6,611 bases of DNA from Candidatus Cryptobacteroides faecihippi. Lineage in GTDB: Bacteria > Bacteroidota > Bacteroidia > Bacteroidales > UBA932. Positions 1-5,692 of the stretch are shown here, piece by piece (positions within the stretch are counted from its first letter, which is position 1; each line of letters starts with the position of its first letter). The stretch spans positions 1 to 6,611 of the forward strand of contig JAGHSC010000077.1 of assembly GCA_018066065.1 (NCBI GenBank), read 5' to 3'. The notes under the pieces were generated by a model. It did not search any database. It was given only the letters and a program-made list of their open reading frames with translations, and had not been told where the DNA came from. The translations under genes and the position numbers were made by a program.

Positions 1-250
1 GAATAGGGATTCGCGTGGGCGCTCCCCATCGTTAGACCGACACATCCTCGCCAGACGCAGTGAGTTAGTGATTTCCGTGGAGGACCGCTCGAATCAGGCG
101 AATCATACACGCCAGGCCGCACAGATTAGGGAATTGCGTGGACGATACCCATCATTCGGGCGGGACGTCCACGCCAGACGCACTGAGCTAGTGATTTCTG
201 TGGACGACCCCTCCGAATCAGACGCATCATCCACGCTGGAAGCCACAGAC
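1..250. repeat. Degenerate tandem array of 61-62 bp units
   Basis: Four units start with a recognisable ATT(t)..GTGG box at 9, 71, 133 and 194, giving spacings of 62, 62 and 61 bp. Bases 1-8 match the end of the second unit, so the array continues beyond the left edge. Units 1 and 3 resemble each other (shared CGCCAGACGCA.TGAG.TAGTG), as do units 2 and 4 (shared GTGGA.GACC and GAATCAG.CG.ATCAT). The higher-order unit is therefore a dimer of about 123 bp; 49-113 against 172-237 is about 85% identical by eye. Each unit carries a dyad, clearest at 136-143/167-174 (GCGTGGAC/GTCCACGC). The period is not a multiple of three and no reading frame is shared between copies, so it is judged non-coding. 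Function is unknown; an RNA-hairpin array, a protein-binding array or a simple intergenic repeat family are all possible. Confidence 0.8.
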
Positions 251-260
251 ATCCTGAGCG

Positions 261-300
261 GAAAGAAGAAAGCCGCCTCCCGGAGAAGGGAAGCGGCCTC
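261..300 (-). terminator. Rho-independent terminator of the GH106 gene
   Basis: Read on the minus strand, 297-272 folds as GCCGCTTCCC, loop TTCTCC, GGGAGGCGGC: ten pairs including one U-G wobble, followed directly by TTTCTTCTTT (271-262). On the plus strand the same position would be a C-A mismatch and the stem is followed by no T-run, so the signal points to minus-strand transcription. It lies about 45 bp beyond the hydrolase stop codon at 344, with no other gene between. Confidence 0.8.
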
Positions 301-306
301 GAAGCA

Positions 307-325
307 TGCGGGTTGCACACCCGCA
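307..325. repeat. Small GC-rich hairpin after the hydrolase stop
   Basis: TGCGGGT (307-313) and ACCCGCA (319-325) form a perfect 7 bp stem with a 5-base loop, between the hydrolase stop codon and the main terminator stem. A competing stem GTTGC/GCAAC is possible in the minus-strand RNA. No T-run follows directly, so it is probably an accessory 3'-end structure rather than the terminator itself. Confidence 0.55.
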
Positions 326-343
326 ACTCTTTATCCTTTACAC

Positions 344-3300
344 TTACTTAGCATAGCTGTAAGTCTGGATCTCGACAGGACCGAGAAGACCAGAAGGCTG
401 AAGCTCGGAATCCTTGTTGAGATACGTCGCAGTCTGGAAAGTGAACCTCTCGGCCTGAGGGATAGCCTCCTTCTCACCGATAAGCCTGTTCCTCCAGCAG
501 TTCACAACCTCAACCTCAACGGTGTTCATGCCCTTCTTGAGCAAACCAGTGATGTTGAGCCTGTAAGGCGCAGTCCAGACACCACCGGCATACTCACCAT
601 TGACCTTAACCTTCGCCATCACCATCACCTTGCCGAGATCGATGTAGACCTCACCCTCAGGAAGCTTCTTAAGCTTGAATGAGTTGGTGTAAGTAGCATT
701 GCCAGAGAAGTACTTGATGTGCACATCATTGCTGGTTGTCCAATCGTAGAGGGAATCGAAAGTCACAGGAGACTCAGGACCACCCATGTTCTCCTGGAAA
801 GCAACTGTCCACGAAGAATCAAGAGTCTTCACAACACACTTCTCAGGATAGTTGCAACCATCTGAAGAAGCCTTGTCAGTGCTCTTCCTGAAGACGATGA
901 ATGAACTCTCGAAAGCCTCAAGCTTCATAGGAACCTTCGTAACCTTGCTGAGAGTCTTGTACTCGGTAAGGTCACGCACATCCTTCGTGAGAGGGTTCCA
1001 AAGCTCAGGAGTCTTGCCCATCACACGGAACATACCATCGAATGAGATGGCCTTGTCACTCTGGTTGGAAACGAAGTAGTACTCACCGTCAGCAAGTCTG
1101 AGATGGATGAACTGGAGCGGAAGCTCAGGATCGTCCGAAGTGAAATCAGCAGCGATACCCATGTCGGCGAAGACCTGCTCGAGGGAAGCATCCTTGTAGA
1201 CCCTGCCCTTGCCGTACTTGACTGAACGGGAGAATGGATCCACATTGTCCCTCCACATGCGTGCAGCGATTGCCTTGACCTTGGCATCACACTCAGGATA
1301 GCCCTGGAGCGAAGGAGACTTCTCAGGAGCAGGACCAAGGATGACAAGACCATCGGCAACGAGCTTCTCGATCTTCTCGAGGAGTTCAGGACGCATGGTG
1401 TTGATCTTAGGGAGGACGAGAACGCTGTACTGCATTCCGCTGGCAAGAGTGAGCTTGCCATCCTTCATGCATGCACCCATGATGACATCACCGTTGACAT
1501 AGTCGAATGAATAACCCTCAGGAAGCTCAGGATCCCTGGTACCGGTCATCTTAGGACAATCCTCACCGAGGAAGTAAGCCACGTCAGCGACGTAGCGACC
1601 CTGCTGGAGCATGTAGTTGCAACGCTTGATGTAGTCGTTGAAGACATCGAGCTGAGAGAACCAGGTGTTGTGACGGTTGAACTCATTGCCGAACCATGCG
1701 TTGATGCCAGGAGTCCTGTCGTCAGGCTGCTGGATGTAGAGATGGAAGAGGGTAGCGTTGATTCCTTCAGTGAAGAACCTGTCGCCACGCTGCTTCATCT
1801 GGCCAGGGTACTGGGTGAAGTCAGGGCCACCGCAGGTGAAGCTCTCAGCCCAGACCTTCTGCTTGCCATAGACATGTCCGCATGAAGAAGCCACACGGTT
1901 CTCGATGTCGCCAAGGTCGCCGAAGCTCCAGAACTCACCACCGATCTCGTCGGACTGCGAACCATACTGGAGGAAGTCTCCAGGGAATCCCCAGTGACCA
2001 TAGTTCTCGAGCCAGGTCGTGAGACCATGCTCGTTGCTGACCTCGCGGAGACCACCGACATAGTTGTAGGAAACCTCGTCTGCGATCAGACGCCTCAGAT
2101 CCCAAAGGAATCTGTCTGACATGTCCTCGCTGCCGACCACGACACCGCTCATGACAGGGATGTAAGGGACTGGATCGTAGCCGTAAGCCTTGATGAAGTC
2201 CTCGATGAGATTGTCGGTCCAGTTCTGGCCACCGGTCTCATAGCTGTCCTCGACGACAACCTTGAATGTCTTTCTGTCCTGTGCAGGAATCTTCCTGAGG
2301 ATCTCGCCAAGATAGCTGTCGAAGTGTGCACGGATGTGCTCCTTGCTCATCTTGTCGGTCTCGAGACCGGTACCCTCGGTAGGTGCAGGAGAGCAGACGG
2401 TTCCGGTAGGAAGCATGGCTGTACGCATCACAACCCACTTTCCTGCAGGAACTTCCCATGTGAGGGTTCCATCCTCTGCAAGGCTGGCGGTGATGTCCTT
2501 GATGTCCTCTGCCGCAATTCCTGCATAGTCAGGCTGGCTGCGCCACATGTAGGCATCCCACATAGGATGAGGAGTCTGCCACATCTTTGCGAGAGACTTC
2601 TCAGGATAGCGCTCGACTGCAGGCTTGTCTGAAAGGGTTGCACTTGCAACGACACCCTTCTTTACCTTGAGGACGAACTCGCTTGCACAAGTCTCAGGGA
2701 TCGAGATCACGATCGGAGCGTATGGCTCGAAACCAACGTTGGTCGCATCATTGCTGCGGTCGATGTTGAAGTCCTCGACGAGGCTGAGCTTGCCGTCAAC
2801 CTTTGCGAAGAGAGCTGCATGGCCGGCGACCTTGGCCCTGACAGGCTTGATGACGATTGAACGTACGGCACCTGCCTTGTCAGCCTTGAATGTGATGGTG
2901 CCATCCTCTGCCTCGGTTGAAGCGAAGCAGACTGCAGCCTCTGAAAGAGGGAAGGCGAGGCATCTTACTGCCTGTGCATCCTCTCCAACCTCAGGAAGCT
3001 TTCCTACGAACTTCTGAGGACCGACGAGAGTGTCCTTGGCGTAGCCGAGGTATCTCATCGACTGTGAAGGATTGACCCAAGGACCGCCACTCTGGCTCCA
3101 TCCCGGGCAATTGAAGAGACCAACCTCGATGTCGAGGTCACCGGCAGTCTTGAACATTGTGTGGACAATCTCCCACCATTCGTCGGTGAACATCTTGACC
3201 GGACCGTCAGGGCAACCCTGACCAGGTCCGATGAAGCCGATCTGCACCCTGTTGATGCCGACCTCCTTCATGGACTGGAGATCCTTGACGACACCATCCT

Positions 3301-3460
3301 TGCTGATGTTGCCGTTCATCCAGTACCAGTAGACTGCGAGCTTCTGACTCTGGGGAGTGTCCTTGAAGTTCTTCTCGACTGTTGCGATGCCGTCCTGCGC
3401 GAAAGCACTTCCGCAGAGCAGCATGGCGGCAGCAGCGAGCCATCTAAGATTCTTGCGCAT
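344..3460 (-). CDS. Secreted GH106-family glycoside hydrolase (putative alpha-L-rhamnosidase)
   Basis: The predicted product of 1038 residues begins with a type I signal peptide (MRKN basic start, an AAAAMLL core, cleavage likely after SAFA before QDG), so it should act in the periplasm or outside the cell. The mature N-terminus has the GH106 signature: YWYWMNGNISKDGVVKDL near residue 44, then LFNCPGWSQSGGPW near 115-128. Acidic motifs VVVEDSYE (about 401-408) and WAESF (about 537-541) are the best candidates for the catalytic and metal-binding carboxylates. The last 150 residues look like a GH2-type jelly-roll sugar-binding domain (DLGKVMVMAKVKVNGEYAGG, then YRLNITGLLKKGMNTVEVEV). GH106 enzymes known to date release alpha-L-rhamnose from plant glycans such as rhamnogalacturonan II; the exact substrate here is not evident. 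An in-frame ATG at 3511 would add 17 residues ahead of the signal peptide, so the ATG at 3460 is preferred. No Shine-Dalgarno is seen (AACAAACAACAGACTT leader), as is normal in Bacteroidota. No SusC/SusD partner is visible in the window. The gene appears intact, with stop TAA at 344-346. Confidence 0.9.
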   Translation of the reverse strand: MRKNLRWLAAAAMLLCGSAFAQDGIATVEKNFKDTPQSQKLAVYWYWMNGNISKDGVVKDLQSMKEVGINRVQIGFIGPGQGCPDGPVKMFTDEWWEIVHTMFKTAGDLDIEVGLFNCPGWSQSGGPWVNPSQSMRYLGYAKDTLVGPQKFVGKLPEVGEDAQAVRCLAFPLSEAAVCFASTEAEDGTITFKADKAGAVRSIVIKPVRAKVAGHAALFAKVDGKLSLVEDFNIDRSNDATNVGFEPYAPIVISIPETCASEFVLKVKKGVVASATLSDKPAVERYPEKSLAKMWQTPHPMWDAYMWRSQPDYAGIAAEDIKDITASLAEDGTLTWEVPAGKWVVMRTAMLPTGTVCSPAPTEGTGLETDKMSKEHIRAHFDSYLGEILRKIPAQDRKTFKVVVEDSYETGGQNWTDNLIEDFIKAYGYDPVPYIPVMSGVVVGSEDMSDRFLWDLRRLIADEVSYNYVGGLREVSNEHGLTTWLENYGHWGFPGDFLQYGSQSDEIGGEFWSFGDLGDIENRVASSCGHVYGKQKVWAESFTCGGPDFTQYPGQMKQRGDRFFTEGINATLFHLYIQQPDDRTPGINAWFGNEFNRHNTWFSQLDVFNDYIKRCNYMLQQGRYVADVAYFLGEDCPKMTGTRDPELPEGYSFDYVNGDVIMGACMKDGKLTLASGMQYSVLVLPKINTMRPELLEKIEKLVADGLVILGPAPEKSPSLQGYPECDAKVKAIAARMWRDNVDPFSRSVKYGKGRVYKDASLEQVFADMGIAADFTSDDPELPLQFIHLRLADGEYYFVSNQSDKAISFDGMFRVMGKTPELWNPLTKDVRDLTEYKTLSKVTKVPMKLEAFESSFIVFRKSTDKASSDGCNYPEKCVVKTLDSSWTVAFQENMGGPESPVTFDSLYDWTTSNDVHIKYFSGNATYTNSFKLKKLPEGEVYIDLGKVMVMAKVKVNGEYAGGVWTAPYRLNITGLLKKGMNTVEVEVVNCWRNRLIGEKEAIPQAERFTFQTATYLNKDSELQPSGLLGPVEIQTYSYAK

Positions 3461-3499
3461 AAGTCTGTTGTTTGTTAAGATTGATTGATATACAGTTTC

Positions 3500-3511
3500 T
3501 TGAATATTCAA
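3500..3511. promoter_or_regulatory. 12 bp perfect palindrome in the hydrolase leader
   Basis: TTGAATATTCAA is a perfect 12 bp palindrome, 40-51 bp upstream of the preferred hydrolase start and just after the transglycosylase stop codon. This is a plausible position for an operator or part of a promoter. No clean TAnnTTTG -7 box lies downstream of it; TATATCAATC at 3492-3483 is only a weak match. It could be chance in an AT-rich leader. Confidence 0.35.
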
Positions 3512-3521
3512 ATGCGGAGCC

Positions 3522-4399
3522 TCAGTCTCCAGGGATGATGACTGAGAACGTGTGCCTGGCCTTGTTCACCAGCTTGCTGTCCCTGAGCCACAGGTTAGCC
3601 TCCTTCAGCCTCTTGTAGCTTGTCCCATGCTCCAGCGCGAAGTCCACCAGGCTAGGGATGGAACCGGTCACCGTGACTGTCTCCCTAGGGGGAACGACAG
3701 GGTAGATGTCGTCATGATCCAGGATGAAGCCGAAGGCTGAAGGGTTCTCGAAGAACAACTTCGCAACGAGCACCCTGTACATGTAGCGCGAAGTCTCTCC
3801 ACCATCCAAAGGTCCATTGCATCCTTCTGCTTCTGCTCCTCGAGCTTTCTGGCGAGACCGCCCTGACCACCGTTGTAGCTGGCAGCGACGTTCATCCAAG
3901 TCCCGAACTTCGCATATGCCCTCCTGAGGTAGATGCAGGCTGCCTCGGTCTCCTTCTCGATGTTGTAGCGCTCGTCCACCTCCTCGTCCACGACCAGGCC
4001 ATGCTCCCTCGCGGTGACCTTCATGAACTGCCAGAGACCTGCAGCCCCTGCGGTTGAAAGCGCCCTCGGGTCAAGGTTGCTCTCGATGGCCATCAGGTAC
4101 TTCAGATCCTCCGGGATCCCATGCAGCTGAAGGATGGGCACGATCTGCGAGAAGATCCTCTCGGACCTCTTCAGCATGAGGATCGAGTTGGTGTGTGAAT
4201 AGGTGAACGCGATCAGTTCCCTGTCCATGCGCTCCCTTATGTCGACGCGGTCGAGGTGGATCGTGTCGCCTGCGAAGACCATCACTCTCGGCACCCTCGG
4301 TACCGGAATGTGGTGTTCCTCAGGCCTGTACATCGACTGTGCCGGCGCGGCAACAGCTGAAAGCATAAGGATGATGGCTGAAAGGAGTATCTTTTTCAT
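3522..4399 (-). pseudogene. MltD-like lytic transglycosylase with LysM-like tail, frameshifted
   Basis: Periplasmic lytic transglycosylases cleave the glycan strand of peptidoglycan, forming 1,6-anhydro-muramyl ends. From the ATG at 4399 the product has a signal peptide (MKKILLSAIILMLSAVAAPAQ), then an SLT fold at about residues 75-195. It includes catalytic-type Glu106 in AIESNLDPRALS, followed by GAAGLWQFM, DERYNIEKETEAACIYL and AASYNGGQGG. After DLWMVE (Glu201, codon at 3799-3797) this frame turns into unrelated sequence and stops at 3668. The expected continuation ETSRYMYRVLVAKLFFENP is in the next frame and runs to the TGA at 3522-3524, ending in a degenerate LysM-like segment (YKRLKEANLWLRDSKLVNKA..FSVIIPGD). 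Inserting one G after GTGGAG gives GTG GAG GAG ACT and an unbroken 292-residue protein. Either the gene is truncated to 243 residues with an intact catalytic domain, or the base was lost in sequencing or assembly. The ATG at 4423 would put eight residues before the signal peptide and is less likely. The hydrolase gene follows 61 bp downstream on the same strand. Confidence 0.85.
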
Positions 4400-4431
4400 C
4401 TGGAGATGAGTCAGTGTTATCAATGGCTATT

Positions 4432-4467
4432 ATGCAAATATACCATTTTCTATGGTCATTTTTGCAT
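4432..4467. promoter_or_regulatory. 36 bp imperfect inverted repeat between divergent promoters
   Basis: The outer arms ATGCAAA (4432-4438) and TTTGCAT (4461-4467) pair exactly. The inner arms ACCAT (4442-4446) and ATGGT (4452-4456) also pair exactly, around the 5-base centre TTTCT. The short linkers are TAT and CATT. The dyad sits centrally in the 105 bp gap between the transglycosylase and purT, covers the leftward -7 box, and lies just upstream of the rightward one. A regulator binding here could control both directions; this role is inferred from position and symmetry. Confidence 0.5.
4435..4442 (-). promoter_or_regulatory. -7 box for the transglycosylase gene
   Basis: Read on the minus strand this is TATATTTG, an exact match to the Bacteroidota -7 consensus TAnnTTTG. 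It ends 35 bp upstream of the ATG at 4399, implying a leader of roughly 30 bases. No convincing TTTG -33 element is found about 19-21 bp further upstream. The box lies inside the left arm of the inverted repeat at 4432-4467. Confidence 0.5.
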
Positions 4468-4475
4468 ATTATTCG

Positions 4476-4483
4476 TAAATTTG
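4476..4483 (+). promoter_or_regulatory. -7 box for purT
   Basis: TAAATTTG matches TAnnTTTG exactly and ends 21 bp before the purT ATG at 4505, giving a short leader of about 15 bases. The nearest TTTG upstream (4461-4464) is only 11 bp away, too close for a standard -33 element, so only the -7 part is supported. Confidence 0.5.
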
Positions 4484-4504
4484 GATTCTCAAATACAACA
4501 ACGC

Positions 4505-5689
4505 ATGGCAAACATCGGAAACCCATTCACATCACACGGAAAGAAGGCTGTTCTCTGCGGATCCGGAGAGCTTGGAAAGGAAGTTGCAATCGAACTCGAG
4601 CGCTACGGCGTCCACGTCGTGGCCATCGACAAGTATGCCGGAGCCCCTGCAATGCAGGTCGCCCAGTCGTCCCACGTCCTCTCCATGCTTGATGGCGAAG
4701 CCCTCAGCAAGGTCATCGAAGACGAAAAGCCTGACCTCATCATCCCTGAAGTGGAGGCAATCGCCACTCCGAAGCTCATCGAGCTCGAGAAGAAGGGTTA
4801 CAATGTCATCCCAACCGCCAACGCAACCTTCCTCACGATGAACCGCGAGGGAATCCGCCGTCTGGCTGCCGAGGAACTCGGCCTCCCGACCTCTAAGTAC
4901 GAGTTCGCACAGACCGAGGAGGAGTTCAAGGCCGCTGTCGGCAGGATCGGATGCCCATGCGTCGTCAAGCCGGTCATGAGCTCGTCTGGCCACGGCCAGA
5001 GCGTCGTCCATGACGAAAGCGAGATCGACCAGGCATGGAAGATCTCCCAGGAAGGCGGCCGTGCAGGAGGCGGCAAGGTCATCGTCGAAGGCTTCGTCAA
5101 GTTCGACTACGAGATCACCCTCCTCACCGTGCGCCACAGTGCAGGAACCACTTTCCTCAAGCCTGTGGGACACCATCAGGTGGACGGAGACTACCGCGAG
5201 TCATGGCAGCCTCAGGCAATGAGCGAGGCAGCCGAGAAGAAGGCTCAGGAGATCGCAGGCAAGATCACGGCAGCCCTCGGCGGCTACGGAATCTTCGGTG
5301 TCGAGCTCTTCGTCAAGGGTGAGGAAGTCATCTTCAGCGAGGTCTCCCCAAGACCTCACGACACCGGAATGGTCACCATGATCTCGCAGGACCTCTCCGA
5401 GTTCGCCCTTCATGCCCGTGCCGTCCTCGGACTCCCTGTCCCTGACGTAAGGTTCTATGGACCATCTGCTTCCAAGGCCATCGTGGTCGAAGGCAACACC
5501 ACTGAATATGAGTTCCAGGATGTCGAGAAGGTTCTTGAGGAGCCTGGTGTCCAGGTCAGGTTCTTCGGGAAGCCTGAGATCAAGGGACATCGCCGCGTCG
5601 GCGTCAGCCTCGGAACTGACGCGCCAGTCGAAAAGGCGCTCGCAAAGGCCGAGAGAGCATATTCAAAGCTCAAGGTGAAGGTTTACTAG
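4505..5689 (+). CDS. purT: Formate-dependent phosphoribosylglycinamide formyltransferase (GAR transformylase 2)
   Basis: PurT makes formyl-GAR from GAR, formate and ATP in cytoplasmic de novo purine synthesis, replacing the folate-dependent PurN step. The 394-residue product matches the length and motif order of the E. coli enzyme (392 residues). A PreATP-grasp start has GSGELGKEVAIE (19-30) and DKYAGAPAMQVA (42-53). A TMNREGIRRLAAEE segment (111-124) follows. The ATP-grasp part has VVKPVMSSSGHGQ (153-165, with Lys155), FDYEITLLTV (200-209) and GDYRESWQPQ (228-237). The likely Mg ligands are Glu267 in FGVELF and Glu279 in SEVSPRPHDTGM. The C-terminal FFGKPEIKGHRRVGV contributes the substrate-phosphate region. 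The P-loop carries His where E. coli has Lys (SSSGHGQ against SSSGKGQ). The frame is open from 4406, but the added 33 residues are hydrophobic and unrelated to PurT and would span the promoter region, so the ATG at 4505 is chosen. The stop is TAG, and the next gene starts 3 bp later. Confidence 0.96.
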   Translation: MANIGNPFTSHGKKAVLCGSGELGKEVAIELERYGVHVVAIDKYAGAPAMQVAQSSHVLSMLDGEALSKVIEDEKPDLIIPEVEAIATPKLIELEKKGYNVIPTANATFLTMNREGIRRLAAEELGLPTSKYEFAQTEEEFKAAVGRIGCPCVVKPVMSSSGHGQSVVHDESEIDQAWKISQEGGRAGGGKVIVEGFVKFDYEITLLTVRHSAGTTFLKPVGHHQVDGDYRESWQPQAMSEAAEKKAQEIAGKITAALGGYGIFGVELFVKGEEVIFSEVSPRPHDTGMVTMISQDLSEFALHARAVLGLPVPDVRFYGPSASKAIVVEGNTTEYEFQDVEKVLEEPGVQVRFFGKPEIKGHRRVGVSLGTDAPVEKALAKAERAYSKLKVKVY

Positions 5690-5692
5690 CGG

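Noticed and set aside
1..250. CRISPR array
   Set aside because: The repeated units are 61-62 bp, diverged along their whole length and directly abutting, without near-identical 25-40 bp repeats alternating with unique spacers.
68..682. Plus-strand open frame of 204 codons covering the repeats and the end of the hydrolase gene
   Set aside because: It runs through the tandem repeats, the terminator and then antisense to a clearly real GH106 coding region, with no recognisable domain. The four-His stretch in it comes from a GTGATG run in the antisense gene.
3461..3511. Hydrolase start at the upstream ATG (3511)
   Set aside because: It would put 17 polar residues in front of a classic signal peptide; the ATG at 3460 gives a normal secretion signal.
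3780..3830. Programmed ribosomal frameshift in the transglycosylase
   Set aside because: No slippery heptamer of the X XXY YYZ type is present at the frame junction, and I see no clear downstream stimulatory stem; a lost base is simpler.
4532..5590. Long minus-strand open frames opposite purT (4532-5176 and 5201-5590)
   Set aside because: They are antisense to a well-conserved purT, have low-complexity acidic or leucine-rich composition, and are explained by the G/C-ending codon preference on the coding strand.
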